A stretch of 64,000 bases of DNA, taken from assembly GCF_023016805.1 (NCBI RefSeq), contig NZ_JALKCH010000001.1:124001-188000 (forward strand), given 5' to 3'. Numbering within the stretch: the first letter of the stretch is position 1; the number at the start of each line of letters is the position of its first letter. This DNA comes from Ancylobacter crimeensis (GTDB taxonomy: Bacteria; Pseudomonadota; Alphaproteobacteria; Rhizobiales; Xanthobacteraceae). Shown one piece after another: positions 40,479-49,433 of the stretch. The notes beneath the pieces are model-generated. The model made no database searches, was not told where the DNA came from, and saw only the letters and a program-made list of their open reading frames with translations. Made by a program: the position numbers and the translations under genes.

Positions 40479-40922
40479 ATGGCCGAGGTCTATTTCTACC
40501 ATCTGCAGCGCCAGCCGCTGGAGAAGGTGCTGCCCCAGCTTCTGGAGAAGGCACTGGAGCGCGGATGGCGCTGCGTGGTGCAGGCGGCGCCGGAGCGGAT
40601 CGATGCGCTGGACCAGCTTCTCTGGACCTATGACGACGCGTCCTTCCTGCCCCACGGCACCGCGCGCGACCCCGATCCGGCCGCCCAGCCGATTCTGCTG
40701 ACCGACGGAGCGGCGAATCCCAACGGCGCCCAGGTGCGATTCCTGCTGGACGATTCCCCCCTGGAAGGTGCCGGGGACTATGAGCGGGTCGTGCTCATCT
40801 TCGACGGCGCCGACCCGGACCATGTGGACAAGGCCCGGGAGAACTGGCGGGCGGCCCAGCGCGCCGGGCACGCCGTTTCCTACTGGCAGCAGGGCGAAGA
40901 CGGACGCTGGGGGCGCAGATAA
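40479..40922 (+). CDS. holC: DNA polymerase III chi subunit (HolC)
   Basis: HolC links the clamp loader to single-stranded DNA-binding protein. The 147-residue protein has AEVYFYHLQRQPLEKVLPQL, ERGWRCVV, DQLLWTYDDASFLPHG and RVVLIFDGADPDHVDKARENW, all family marks. The ATG at 40479 has GCGAGGG upstream. pepA-holC order is common in proteobacteria; here a terminator separates them. Confidence 0.93.
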   Translation: MAEVYFYHLQRQPLEKVLPQLLEKALERGWRCVVQAAPERIDALDQLLWTYDDASFLPHGTARDPDPAAQPILLTDGAANPNGAQVRFLLDDSPLEGAGDYERVVLIFDGADPDHVDKARENWRAAQRAGHAVSYWQQGEDGRWGRR

Positions 40923-41259
40923 ACGTTCCGGAGTCGGGATGGCGCGCGCGCCACAGGCCGCCGTCAAAGCCTTGCGGAGCCTTGGTCCGGCTGCCTTTTT
41001 CCCATCTCTTTTAAGCCTTTGTTCACACATGGACGCGGCGTCGGCGGGGCGGCGCCGGAGTCTCTGAAGGGCGGGTCCCGAAATTGTGACCGACGGGCAA
41101 CACCCGGTAGCCGAATGGTTCCAGAGCCTGCTTCCCCGGCACTTTGGCTTTGCGCCGCCGGATCGATTCAAACAATATCCTCCTCGGATGCCGCGGTCGT
41201 CATGCGGTGGGTCCTGACAACTGAAAACCCAACATTGGTCCAATTTGGGGGAGAATGAA
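40923..41259. promoter_or_regulatory. Upstream region of the porin gene
   Basis: These 337 bases contain no convincing gene. The stretch 41165-41245 is relatively AT-rich and has a perfect small palindrome ATTGG-T-CCAAT at 41234-41244, directly before the porin's Shine-Dalgarno. The porin promoter must lie here, but I could not fix its -35 and -10 boxes. Confidence 0.45.
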
Positions 41260-42465
41260 GTGAAGACGGTCATTAAGAATGTGCTGCTCGGCTCGGTTGC
41301 CGGGCTTGCGATGGTCGGGACTGCCGCGGCGGCCGATCTGCCTGTGAAGGCGAAGGCCGCTGAGTATGTGAAGATCTGCTCGACCTATGGCGCGGGCTTC
41401 TACTACATCCCCGGCACTGACACCTGCCTGAAGGTCGGTGGCTACATCGTCGCCGATACCTATATCTCCGGCGGCAAGACGAAGTACCGCACGGACGGCT
41501 TCGGCTCGTTCACCGACAAGACCGATGCGAACTCCTACTTCGCGACCCGCGCCGCGGTTCAGCTGGATGCCCGCACCCAGACCGAGTACGGCACCCTGCG
41601 TTCGTACATCGAGGCGCGCTTCAACTACCGCGCCAACGACTATGAAGGCGGCGCCAGCAAGCTCGACCTGAAGTACGCCTACATCCAGTTCGCGGGCTTC
41701 ACCTTCGGTAAGGCCACCTCGGCCTTCGACTTCTGGGCCGGCGACTTCTGGTACGGCATCGATCCGGGCAACTACTACTCGGATACGACCCCGAACCTGA
41801 TCTCCTACACGGCTGACTTCGGCAACGGCTTCTCGGCGACCGTGTCGCTCGAAGACAGCTACTCGCGTTCGACCGCTGAAACCGCCTTCGGTGAGCCCAC
41901 CGAGAGCCAGACCGTTCCGGATATCGTCGCGAACCTCGCCTATGAAGGCACCTGGGGCGCGTTCAAGGTGTCCGGCGCCTATCACAGCATCCCGGACTAT
42001 GACTCGTACCCGGTTTCGACCGACTCGAGCGGCTGGGCGGCTCTGGCCGGCGTTCGCTTCGACTTCGCTGAGACCACCACCCTGTACATCGAAGGCGCTT
42101 ATGCCGACGGTGCTTCGGGCTACCTCGGCCTCGTCGACTACATCCCGGACGTTGATGCCAACGGCAACACCGTTTCCGGCTGGTACGCCGGTGGTGCTCT
42201 CCAGCACTACTGGACCCCGACCGTCTTCACCAGCATCGTCGGCAGCTACACCGAGACCGATCGTTACGCTGGCGTGGATGCCGAGACCGTGAAGTTCTCC
42301 GGCTACAATGTCGGCGCGAACATCGGCTGGCAGCCGGTTAAGGGTCTCACCCTCGTGGCCCAGTACGACCACCTGAACGCGACCTACAAGTACACCGAGA
42401 GCCCGATCACCAAGATCGAGTCCGACCAGGACCGCTTCACCTTCTCGGCGAAGCGCGCTTTCTGA
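41260..42465 (+). CDS. Rhizobiales-type outer-membrane porin
   Basis: A 401-residue trimeric-type porin of the alphaproteobacterial porin family (Porin_2, like Brucella Omp2 and Rhizobium RopA). The signal peptide ends in GTAAAADLP; the mature start has VKICSTYGAGFYYIPGTDTCLKVGGYI, with the two cysteines typical of this family, and the protein ends with the terminal aromatic strand RFTFSAKRAF. The GTG at 41260 has GGGGGAG about 7 bases before. Its codons favour a narrower set than its neighbours (for example many TTC, TAC, GGC), which suggests high expression. A strong terminator follows. Confidence 0.95.
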   Translation: MKTVIKNVLLGSVAGLAMVGTAAAADLPVKAKAAEYVKICSTYGAGFYYIPGTDTCLKVGGYIVADTYISGGKTKYRTDGFGSFTDKTDANSYFATRAAVQLDARTQTEYGTLRSYIEARFNYRANDYEGGASKLDLKYAYIQFAGFTFGKATSAFDFWAGDFWYGIDPGNYYSDTTPNLISYTADFGNGFSATVSLEDSYSRSTAETAFGEPTESQTVPDIVANLAYEGTWGAFKVSGAYHSIPDYDSYPVSTDSSGWAALAGVRFDFAETTTLYIEGAYADGASGYLGLVDYIPDVDANGNTVSGWYAGGALQHYWTPTVFTSIVGSYTETDRYAGVDAETVKFSGYNVGANIGWQPVKGLTLVAQYDHLNATYKYTESPITKIESDQDRFTFSAKRAF

Positions 42466-42491
42466 TCGATCCTCGGATCGTTGTCTAAGGG

Positions 42492-42522
42492 AAGCCCCGG
42501 CCTTGCGCCGGGGCTTTTCTTT
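42492..42522 (+). terminator. Rho-independent terminator after the porin
   Basis: AAGCCCCGGC (42492-42501) and GCCGGGGCTT (42507-42516) form a perfect 10-bp stem around CTTGC, followed by TTCTTTT. Confidence 0.93.
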
Positions 42523-43183
42523 TGTGCGTGTAGTGTGACGTCGCGTTCCGCTTCCCGTTTCCCGCCGGTGCCAGGTGATCCGCGCCGATGAGGCGGAGGG
42601 GGCGGCAGCTTGGTCCGTCCGCGCCTGTTCGGCCTCCACCGCCGTTGCCGATCCGTGGCCGATGCCGTTGTGCCGTGCCGGCTTCGCCTATCGGTTGCGC
42701 AGGAACGTCGCTCGTGCCGGGGCCTCGCATGCCGGGACTTCGTCGGGGCGTTCTGCGCACAGGCGCCCGCCGTCACGCATCGTCCGAAAAGGCTTCCGCC
42801 GCGCCGGATCGCTTCGGAAGCGGGAGCGATGCTCGGGATCGCGAATGGCTGATGCCGTCGGATGGGGCCATGCCGGCATCCCGACATCCGTGCTGTCAGC
42901 GGACCCGACCGCCCTGGATGCGTTTCGCTCGGGCGGATCAGGCGGCAGGAGGAGATCGGAGGCCGGCGCCCTCCGGCGTCGGGTCGCCGAAACCGTGTGC
43001 GGTGCTACAGGACGATAGCAGCAGCCCGCGGCAAGGCATTGGAATATATTGCAAAGAGGGGAGGATGCGGTCGCCGTTTCCGGCCACCGGAGGTGCCCGG
43101 ACAGGTCGACGCCGCGGCATCTTCGCCTCGTCTCGCACCCGTCCTTACCGCCCGATCGACCGCGGCGTGGGCGTGCTGGGCAT
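42523..43183. other. About 660 bases with no recognisable gene
   Basis: Between the porin and TerC terminators several frames stay open because of the high GC content, but none has a ribosome site, a plausible protein or family likeness. A weak stem (GCTTCCG at 42792 and CGGAAGC at 42815) is the only structure I noted. It may be the remains of a decayed gene or hold an RNA. Confidence 0.5.
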
Positions 43184-43188
43184 GAAAA

Positions 43189-43218
43189 AGCGCCCGCAAC
43201 CGGAGGGTCGCGGGCGCT
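43189..43218 (-). terminator. Rho-independent terminator after the TerC gene
   Basis: AGCGCCCGC (43189-43197) and GCGGGCGCT (43210-43218) form a 9-bp stem. On the minus strand it is followed by a run of T residues (43189-43185) 28 bp after the TerC stop. Confidence 0.9.
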
Positions 43219-43245
43219 GTCCGGCGTGGCCGGGACGGCAGAAGC

Positions 43246-43944
43246 TTAGCGGGTGGCTTCGTGCGCGGTGCGGCGCATGCGGGTGATGGTCCAGCCGATC
43301 AGCACGACAAGGAGCGCGCCGGCCGCGGCGAGCGGATATTCGAGACGGTGGCTCAGTTCCTCGCCGAACCATTCGTGGATCTTCACGTCCGAAATGAACA
43401 TCTCGCCGGCCACCCAGCCGAGCAGCGCTGCGCCGGCCCACACCAGGAAGGGGAAACGCGAGAGCAGCGACATGATGAGCGCCGCGCCGGCGACGATCAT
43501 CGGGATCGAGATGACGAGACCGATGATGATGAGTGTCCAGTTCCCCTCCGCCACCGCGGCGATGGCGACCACATTGTCGAGGCTCATCACCAGATCGGCG
43601 ATGGCGATGGTGCCGACGGCGCGCCACAGGCTGTCATGCGCCTTCACGCCGCCTTCGCCGTCCTCGGCCTCCGGCAGCACGAGGTCGACAGCGATGTAGA
43701 GCAGCGCCACCGCGCCGACGATCTTGAGCCAGGGCAGCCCGAGCAGGGTGGCGACCACCGCGGTGAACACCACGCGCATGCCGACCGCCACGCCGGCGCC
43801 GAGGATCATGCCCCAGCGGCGCACATTGTCCGGCAGCGACCGGCAGGCCATGGCGATGACGACGGCGTTGTCGCCGGAAAGCAGGACGTTGATCCAGATG
43901 ATCTTGAGAAGAGCGAGCCAGAACAGGGGCTGCGTGGCATCCAT
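43246..43944 (-). CDS. TerC family integral membrane protein (YjbE type)
   Basis: A 232-residue protein with about seven hydrophobic helices. The two acidic helix motifs of the TerC family, NVLLSGDNAVVIAMA near residue 20 and DLVMSLDNVVAIAAVAEG near residue 115, are present. Relatives export manganese or load exoenzymes with Mn2+; others are tied to tellurium resistance. No ter genes are nearby, so metal handling is the better guess. The hairpin-rich leader upstream is discussed under findings. Confidence 0.9.
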   Translation of the reverse strand: MDATQPLFWLALLKIIWINVLLSGDNAVVIAMACRSLPDNVRRWGMILGAGVAVGMRVVFTAVVATLLGLPWLKIVGAVALLYIAVDLVLPEAEDGEGGVKAHDSLWRAVGTIAIADLVMSLDNVVAIAAVAEGNWTLIIIGLVISIPMIVAGAALIMSLLSRFPFLVWAGAALLGWVAGEMFISDVKIHEWFGEELSHRLEYPLAAAGALLVVLIGWTITRMRRTAHEATR

Positions 43945-44340
43945 GTCGTAAATTCCCTCACCGCCCGTCCCGCGCGGGACGAGGCAAGTTGCGCATCATG
44001 CGGCGATGGCGCGCCTTTAACAGGTGAGGCAAGAGGAGGTGGCTCCGGCGGGCCCACTCCCGGGCGCTCCTTGGCGCGCCATGACGGCATCCCCGCTGCG
44101 GGCCACTTCTCCGTGGCCGGACCCCCGCAGCGCCCATGAGCGGGAACATACATAATAATCCATGCGGTGGCCATGCCTTTACGGCAGTATTTCCGCTGCG
44201 ACATGCTGTGCCCCGCAGCATGTCGTTGCCGCATTGCGGCGTAACGGGCCGCTGATCCAAGTGAGCGCACTGCGTTGCCAAGCACATGGCGAGATATCGC
44301 AACCGGCATTGGCGACACTGGATAGCCGGTACACAAAAAA
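43945..44340. promoter_or_regulatory. Hairpin-rich leader between ndk and TerC gene
   Basis: These 400 bases have no convincing gene. Three clear inverted repeats are present: 44095-44131 (GCTGCGG with CCGCAGC, and inside it GGCCAC with GTGGCC), 44199-44225 (CGACATGCTG with CAGCATGTCG, perfect), and 44228-44240 (GCCGCA-T-TGCGGC, perfect). On the minus strand they would be in the TerC mRNA leader if transcription starts near 44260. Confidence 0.5.
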
Positions 44341-44368
44341 CGCCTCGCTCCCATATGGGAGCGAGGCG
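44335..44368 (-). terminator. Rho-independent terminator after ndk
   Basis: A perfect 28-base palindrome (14-bp arms, left arm CGCCTCGCTCCCAT) at 44341-44368 is followed on the minus strand by six T residues. It begins 38 bp after the ndk stop. Confidence 0.95.
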
Positions 44369-44405
44369 CGAACGGTAGGTCAGTGCCGGCGAAACAGCCA
44401 GCAGC

Positions 44406-44828
44406 TCAGCCGACGATCTCGTTGCCCGCGAAGAACTGGGCGATCTCGATCGCGGCGTTGTCGAGGCTGTCCGAGCCATGCGCGGAATTCTCGCCGACCG
44501 AAAGAGCGAACTCCTTGCGGATGGTGCCGGCATCGGCATTGGCCGGGTTGGTGGCGCCCATCACTTCACGATACTTCGCGACGGCGTTCTCGCCTTCGAG
44601 GACCTGCACCACGATCGGGCCGGAGATCATGAAGTCCACGAGCTCGCCGAAGAAGGGGCGCTCCTTGTGCACCGCATAGAAGGTCTCGGCCTGCCCGCGG
44701 GTGAGGAGCATGCGCTTCTGCGCGACGATGCGCAGACCCGCCTTCTCGATGAGGGCGTTGACGGCGCCGGTCAGGTTACGCTTGGTGGCGTCCGGCTTGA
44801 GGATCGAAAAGGTGCGCTCGAGCGCCAT
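44406..44828 (-). CDS. ndk: Nucleoside diphosphate kinase
   Basis: Ndk moves the gamma phosphate between nucleotides. The 140-residue protein starts [21 protein letters not shown] and has the active-site His in [20 protein letters not shown] near residue 117. KPDATKRN and [23 protein letters not shown] blocks are typical. A monocistronic unit ended by a strong terminator. Confidence 0.97.
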   Translation of the reverse strand: MALERTFSILKPDATKRNLTGAVNALIEKAGLRIVAQKRMLLTRGQAETFYAVHKERPFFGELVDFMISGPIVVQVLEGENAVAKYREVMGATNPANADAGTIRKEFALSVGENSAHGSDSLDNAAIEIAQFFAGNEIVG

Positions 44829-45112
44829 GACGTTCGTCCTTGATACGACGGGGATGGATGGGTGAACGGTGTCGCGGCGGCTTATAGCGAGCGGCCCGGT
44901 TCACGGCAAGGTCACGACAAGATGATGTGCTGCGGGCCTCGGACCCCGTGCCCGGGTCACTGCCCGCCGACATCTCGCGCCCCATATCCAGGGCAGGGCT
45001 TGCGGAGGAACGCGGGTGCGCCGCCTTCCAGAGGCGCCTGCCGGGTGCGGGGAGGGCGGTTGCGTTCCCGTGCGGGCCTTCAACGGGAGCCGCGCCTGTG
45101 CGTGCATGGATC

Positions 45113-45349
45113 ATGTCCAGTCGGCTTGGCTTCATACGGTGTGCCGCTCTGGCGTGTGCAGCCCTTCTTCTGCTGGCGGGTCTTGGCGCCGCGGCGTCTT
45201 CCGGCGCCGGCATTGCCCGTGCCGCGGTGGCACAGGCGGCGCAGTCCGCCGCCGGAGGCTATCGAAATTGCTTCGTGCAGCAGGAGATGGACTTCGCGTC
45301 CGTCCCCCCGCGACGGGTTCCCCGTCGGGTGTGTATCCTTGCCGACTGA
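45113..45349 (+). CDS. Small secreted two-cysteine protein (paralogue A)
   Basis: A 78-residue hypothetical with a signal peptide (hydrophobic AALACAALLLLAGLGAAA) and a short mature part ending CFVQQEMD...VPRRVCILAD. The ribosome site is weak, so on its own it would be doubtful. Support comes from the next gene at 45610: between the two cysteines both proteins have exactly 20 residues, and Val, Gln, Val, Arg and Val fall at the same places. No known family is recognised. Confidence 0.55.
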   Translation: MSSRLGFIRCAALACAALLLLAGLGAAASSGAGIARAAVAQAAQSAAGGYRNCFVQQEMDFASVPPRRVPRRVCILAD

Positions 45350-45609
45350 TGCATCGAGAGCACAGTCAAGCGCAACCGATCACAAAAAGCTGAAGACCTC
45401 TTGGAACCTTTCCGCGACACCACACGTTAACGGGGCGGAAACGGACAGGGTGAAAATTCGGTGAACGCACTCGTTCTCGAACATTCCATCAGCGGAACCC
45501 GCAAAGAGCGCCGGGTTCAGCCCGGATCCCGCGTGCAGAGTTGAGTTTGGTCATGACGAACTGAAAACCGGCGGCAGCCCGTCGGGAGATTGCCTGAAGG
45601 GGAACAGCC

Positions 45610-45831
45610 ATGTTGAAGACGGTTTTCATCAGCGCCATTGCCTCCATCGCCTGCGCGTTCGCGCTTTTCGCCGGGGCGGCATCCGCCACGGGCTATCTCA
45701 ACCGCGGCACCGAGGTCGTCGATGTTGCAGCGCCTTTGGCGCAGGACATCGCCGGCGACTGCGTGGTGCAGACCCGGTGGGTTCAGAGCGGCGGCAAGAT
45801 GATCCAGGTGGAACGTCCCGTCTGCTACTGA
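45610..45831 (+). CDS. Small secreted two-cysteine protein (paralogue B)
   Basis: A 73-residue hypothetical. Residues 1-27 are a signal peptide (MLKTVFISAIASIACAFALF, cleaved near ASATG). The mature part ends with CVVQTRWVQ then VERPVCY, two cysteines 20 residues apart that could form a disulfide in the periplasm. AAGGGGAAC gives a good ribosome site, and two tandem terminators follow, so a real, separately transcribed gene is likely. Function unknown. It resembles short Rhizobiales secreted proteins ending in a V-x-R-x-V-C pattern. Confidence 0.72.
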   Translation: MLKTVFISAIASIACAFALFAGAASATGYLNRGTEVVDVAAPLAQDIAGDCVVQTRWVQSGGKMIQVERPVCY

Positions 45832-45855
45832 CCCGCTTTACATAGTTTCAGGAAT

Positions 45856-45940
45856 AGGCTCGCGGCATCCCCACTCCCCCAAGCCCCACGCGAGCCTTTT
45901 AAGCCCCGGCTCCTCCCCCCAAGGAGCCGGGGCATTTCTT
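45856..45940 (+). terminator. Two tandem terminators
   Basis: AGGCTCGCG (45856-45864) pairs with CGCGAGCCT (45889-45897), ending in TTTT. Just after, GCCCCGGCTCCT (45903-45914) pairs perfectly with AGGAGCCGGGGC (45922-45933), followed by ATTTCTTTT. Both follow paralogue B. Confidence 0.88.
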
Positions 45941-46127
45941 TTCACGGGCCGTCCTAATCATGAATGTCGGCCAACAGGCCGTTCATGCCGCGTTCGAACC
46001 GCCGATGCGAAAAGGGCGACGCAAGACGCCCTGTCGGTTCGCCGACCCCCGGCGCGGCGTCGGCCCCGATCGGTCAAGTCCGGTCGGGGCCTTCTGCGTT
46101 CCAGGTCGGCGAATCAGGTTCCGACAA

Positions 46128-47021
46128 TCAGGCTTCCGACCGGCAGTCCCGAACCAGATCGGCCAGCGCCGCGATGTCGGCGCTGCGCGGGGCAGCCCGG
46201 CGCCAGACGAGGCCCACCTCGCGCCGCGGCTCCGGCTCGGCAAAGCGCAGCACGCGCACCCGCGGATCGACCGCGCCTTCCGCGTCGAGAAACAGCTCCG
46301 GCAGCAGGGTGACGCCTTGTCCGTTGGCGACGAGCTGCACGATGGTGGTGAGGCTGGTGGCGCCATAGGAGCGCAGCTGCCGCGGATCGAGATGAGCGCA
46401 CACCTTCAGCGCCTGGTCGCGAAGGCAATGGCCATCTTCCAGCAGCAGCAGATCGTCGCGCTCGAGCTGCTCCGGCCGGGCCGGACCATCCGCCAACGGC
46501 GCATCGGCCGGCACGGCGAGCAGGAAGGCATCGGAGAACAGCCGCACGCTGGCGCAATCGGCATGGTCGGCCGGCAGGCTCATGATGACGGCGTCGAGCT
46601 CGCCATCGGTCAGCTCATTCATCAGCACGTCGGTCTGGCTTTCGCGCAGCACCAGCTCCAGCGCGCCGTAGCGCCTGCGGGCGAGGGGCAGCAGGCGCGG
46701 CAGCAGGAAGGGGGCTATGGACGGGATGATGCCGAGCCGGAACCGCCCGTCGAGGACTCGCCCATGCGCTGCCGCCGACGAGTGCAGGTCCGCCACCGCC
46801 AGCAGGATGGCGCGGCCGCGCTCCACGACATCGCGTCCGGCCGTCGTCAGCCGCACGCCGTCGCGCCCGCGTTCAATCAGCGGCACGCCGAGATCAGCCT
46901 CAAGCTCGCGCAGCTGCATGGAAAGCGCCGGTTGCGTCACGGCGCAGGCTTCCGCGGCGCGGCCGAAATGCCGGGTACGCGCGAGGGCGTCGAGATAGCG
47001 GAGTTGGCGAAGGGTGAGCAT
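46128..47021 (-). CDS. oxyR: LysR-family peroxide sensor OxyR
   Basis: OxyR is activated by H2O2 through a disulfide and turns on catalase and related genes. The 297-residue protein has the LysR helix-turn-helix (RQLRYLDALARTRHFGRAA, QPALSMQLRELE) and, near residues 200-210, LLLLEDGHCLRDQALKVC with the two redox cysteines nine apart, as in E. coli Cys199/Cys208. It is divergent from katA, with inverted repeats between them. Direct peroxide sensing is a well-founded inference. Confidence 0.93.
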   Translation of the reverse strand: MLTLRQLRYLDALARTRHFGRAAEACAVTQPALSMQLRELEADLGVPLIERGRDGVRLTTAGRDVVERGRAILLAVADLHSSAAAHGRVLDGRFRLGIIPSIAPFLLPRLLPLARRRYGALELVLRESQTDVLMNELTDGELDAVIMSLPADHADCASVRLFSDAFLLAVPADAPLADGPARPEQLERDDLLLLEDGHCLRDQALKVCAHLDPRQLRSYGATSLTTIVQLVANGQGVTLLPELFLDAEGAVDPRVRVLRFAEPEPRREVGLVWRRAAPRSADIAALADLVRDCRSEA

Positions 47022-47023
47022 GA

Positions 47024-47075
47024 GATAAGTTTAACTTATCGTGGATGAGAGGCAATCTGATTTGATCTTATCAAA
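47024..47075. promoter_or_regulatory. Candidate OxyR operator between oxyR and katA
   Basis: A perfect inverted repeat GATAAGT-TTA-ACTTATC (47024-47040) starts two bases from the oxyR start codon. A second, TTTGAT-CTT-ATCAAA, lies at 47061-47075, and a GATGAG half-site at 47044-47049. The half-sites resemble the ATAG-type contacts of an OxyR tetramer spread over about 50 bp. Confidence 0.6.
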
Positions 47076-47144
47076 ATTGCACTCCACACTCCGCCCCGCC
47101 CTGTCGCTCCGGGAAAGCGGCAGGCGCATGAGGGAGACTCCGCT

Positions 47145-48608
47145 ATGACCCGTCCGACGCTGACGACCACAGCCGGCGCACCGATCGCCGACAACCAGAA
47201 TTCCGTTACCGCAGGTCCGCGCGGCCCCGTCCTGATCCAGGATTACCAGCTCGTCGAGAAGCTGGCGCACCAGAACCGCGAGCGTATCCCCGAGCGCGTG
47301 GTCCACGCCAAGGGCTGGGGCGCCTTCGGCACCCTTACCGTGACCCAGGACATCAGCCGCTTCACCAAGGCGAAGGTCTTCGGCGAGATCGGGAAGAAGA
47401 CCGAACTGCTGCTGCGCTGTTCCACCGTCGCCGGCGAGCTCGGCGCGGCGGATGCCGAGCGTGACGTGCGCGGCTTCGCGCTGAAGTTCTACACCGAGGA
47501 GGGCAACTGGGACCTCGTCGGCAACAACACGCCGGTCTTCTTCGTGCGCGACCCGCTGAAGTTCCCCGACTTCATCCACACCCAGAAGCGCCATCCCAAG
47601 AGCAACCTGCGCTCGCCGACCGCGATGTGGGATTTCTGGTCGCTCTCCCCGGAGAGCCTGCACCAGGTCACCATCCTGTTCTCGGATCGCGGCATTCCGA
47701 CCGATATCCGTCACATGAACGGCTACGGCTCGCACACCTATTCGTTCCTGAACGCCGCCAATGAACGGTTCTGGGTGAAGTTCCACTTCAAGACCCAGCA
47801 GGGCCACCGGCACTGGACCAATGCGGAAGCCGCCGAGGTCGTCGGCCGCAGCCGCGAATCCACGCAGGAAGACCTGTTCTCCTCCATCGAGAGCGGCGAT
47901 TTCCCGAAATGGACCGTCTATGTGCAGGTCATGCCGGAGACGGATGCGGACAAGACCTCCTACAACCCGTTCGACCTCACCAAGGTGTGGCCGCATGGCG
48001 AATATCCGCTGATCGAGGTCGGCGTGATGGAGCTGAACCGCAACCCCGAGAACTATTTCGCCGAGGTCGAGCAGGCGGCGTTCTCGCCTTCCAACATCGT
48101 TCCCGGCATCGGCTTCTCGCCGGACAAGATGCTGCAGGCGCGCATCTTCTCCTATGCCGACGCCCACCGCTATCGCCTCGGCACGCATTACGAGGCGCTG
48201 CCGGTCAACGCCCCGAAATGCCCGGTCCATCACTACCACAAGGACGGCGCCATGCGGTTCTTCGAGCCGAAGACCGGCAATGTCGACGCCTATTACGAGC
48301 CCAACTCGTTCGACGGCGCGGCTGAGAATCCGGCGGTCGCCGAGCCGCCGCTGAAGATCTCGGGCGATGCGGCGCGCTACGACCACCGCATCGGCAATGA
48401 CGACTACACCCAGCCGGGCAACCTGTTCCGGCTGATGAACGACGAGCAGCGCGAGCGGCTGATGGACAACCTCGTCGCCTCCATGGGCGGCGTGCCGGAG
48501 TTCATCCTCAAGCGGCAGATCGCCCATTTCAGCAAGGCCGATCCGCGCTACGGCGAAGGCGTCGCCCGCCGCCTCGGCCTCTCGGTCGAGGCCCAGGCGG
48601 CCGAGTGA
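47145..48608 (+). CDS. katA: Monofunctional haem catalase
   Basis: Breaks H2O2 into water and oxygen. The 487-residue small-subunit catalase has the catalytic His 54 in [12 protein letters not shown], Asn 127 in VGNNTPVFF, and the proximal haem-ligand Tyr in [14 protein letters not shown] near residue 340. Every key residue is intact. The length fits clade 3 enzymes. AGGGAGA precedes the ATG. Its divergent oxyR neighbour should control it. Confidence 0.96.
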   Translation: MTRPTLTTTAGAPIADNQNSVTAGPRGPVLIQDYQLVEKLAHQNRERIPERVVHAKGWGAFGTLTVTQDISRFTKAKVFGEIGKKTELLLRCSTVAGELGAADAERDVRGFALKFYTEEGNWDLVGNNTPVFFVRDPLKFPDFIHTQKRHPKSNLRSPTAMWDFWSLSPESLHQVTILFSDRGIPTDIRHMNGYGSHTYSFLNAANERFWVKFHFKTQQGHRHWTNAEAAEVVGRSRESTQEDLFSSIESGDFPKWTVYVQVMPETDADKTSYNPFDLTKVWPHGEYPLIEVGVMELNRNPENYFAEVEQAAFSPSNIVPGIGFSPDKMLQARIFSYADAHRYRLGTHYEALPVNAPKCPVHHYHKDGAMRFFEPKTGNVDAYYEPNSFDGAAENPAVAEPPLKISGDAARYDHRIGNDDYTQPGNLFRLMNDEQRERLMDNLVASMGGVPEFILKRQIAHFSKADPRYGEGVARRLGLSVEAQAAE

Positions 48609-48621
48609 TGGTTTGAGAACA

Positions 48622-48645
48622 GACGCGGCCCGCACGGGCCGCGTC
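48622..48645 (+). terminator. Hairpin after katA
   Basis: GACGCGGCCC and GGGCCGCGTC form a perfect 10-bp stem with a GCAC loop, 14 bp after the katA stop. No T-run follows. A second stem, GGGCGGCGG with CCGCCGCCC at 48698-48721, faces the aqpZ end. Confidence 0.6.
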
Positions 48646-48740
48646 CACGAGGTGTGGTCCCGGCAATCAGCCCTCCCTCCACCGGAACCGCGCGGGCGGG
48701 CGGCGGATTTTTCCGCCGCCCGTTCCATTTTCAGGGGCAC

Positions 48741-49433
48741 TCAGCCCTCCAGTACGCCGGTGCGGAACAGCAGCCCGGCCAGTGCCGCGCCGATCGGCGG
48801 CACGATGATGAACATCCAGAGCTGCGACAACGCCTGTCCGCCGACCAGCACCGCCGGCCCGAAGCTGCGCGCCGGGTTCACCGAGACGCCGGTGACCGGG
48901 ATGAAGGTGATGTGGATGATCGCCAGCGTCAGGCCGATGGCGACGCCCGCCACCGGGGTGATGCCGGCCTTGCTGGTGGAGCCAAGGATCACGACAAGGA
49001 AGATGAAGGTGCCGACCAGCTCGGTCAGCACCGCCGCGCCGAGTCCGAAGCCGCCGCCATAACCCTGTCCCCAGCCATTCTGGCCGAGGCCCGCGGTCGC
49101 GACGTCGAAGCCGCCGATCTTGCCGCCGAGAATGGCGGAAAGAATGAGCGCTCCGGCCAGCCCGCCCAGGAACTGCGCCACGATATAACCCGGCACCAGA
49201 GCCCCCGGCAGCCGCCCCGCGACCCATGCGCCGATGGTGACGGCGGGATTGATGTGGCAGCCCGACACATGGCCGATGCCATAGGCCATCGCCGTGACCG
49301 ACAGGCCGAACGCCAGCGCGACCGCAAGGAACCAGACCGGAGACGCCCCCGCAAAGCCGGTGATGACCACCGAGCCGCAGCCGATGAGAACCAGCACGGC
49401 GGTGCCGATGAACTCCGCAATGAAAATCTTCAT
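48741..49433 (-). CDS. aqpZ: Aquaporin Z-like water channel
   Basis: A 230-residue MIP-family channel with six helices and two half-helices. The two NPA boxes are HINPAVTIGAWVAG and VSVNPARSFGPAV. The start MKIFIAEFIGTAVLVLIGCG and TELVGTFIFLVVILG are AqpZ-like, and the selectivity-filter residues fit a water channel rather than a glycerol facilitator. The upstream open frame to 49616 has no family likeness. Confidence 0.93.
   Translation of the reverse strand: MKIFIAEFIGTAVLVLIGCGSVVITGFAGASPVWFLAVALAFGLSVTAMAYGIGHVSGCHINPAVTIGAWVAGRLPGALVPGYIVAQFLGGLAGALILSAILGGKIGGFDVATAGLGQNGWGQGYGGGFGLGAAVLTELVGTFIFLVVILGSTSKAGITPVAGVAIGLTLAIIHITFIPVTGVSVNPARSFGPAVLVGGQALSQLWMFIIVPPIGAALAGLLFRTGVLEG

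Noticed and set aside
42588-43286. Several small plus- and minus-strand frames between the porin and TerC genes
   Set aside because: No ribosome sites, Arg/Ser/Ala/Pro-rich and overlapping one another in several frames.
43945-44340. Mn2+ riboswitch (yybP-ykoY) before the TerC gene
   Set aside because: The conserved loops could not be matched by eye on the coding strand; kept only as a leader worth a covariance search.
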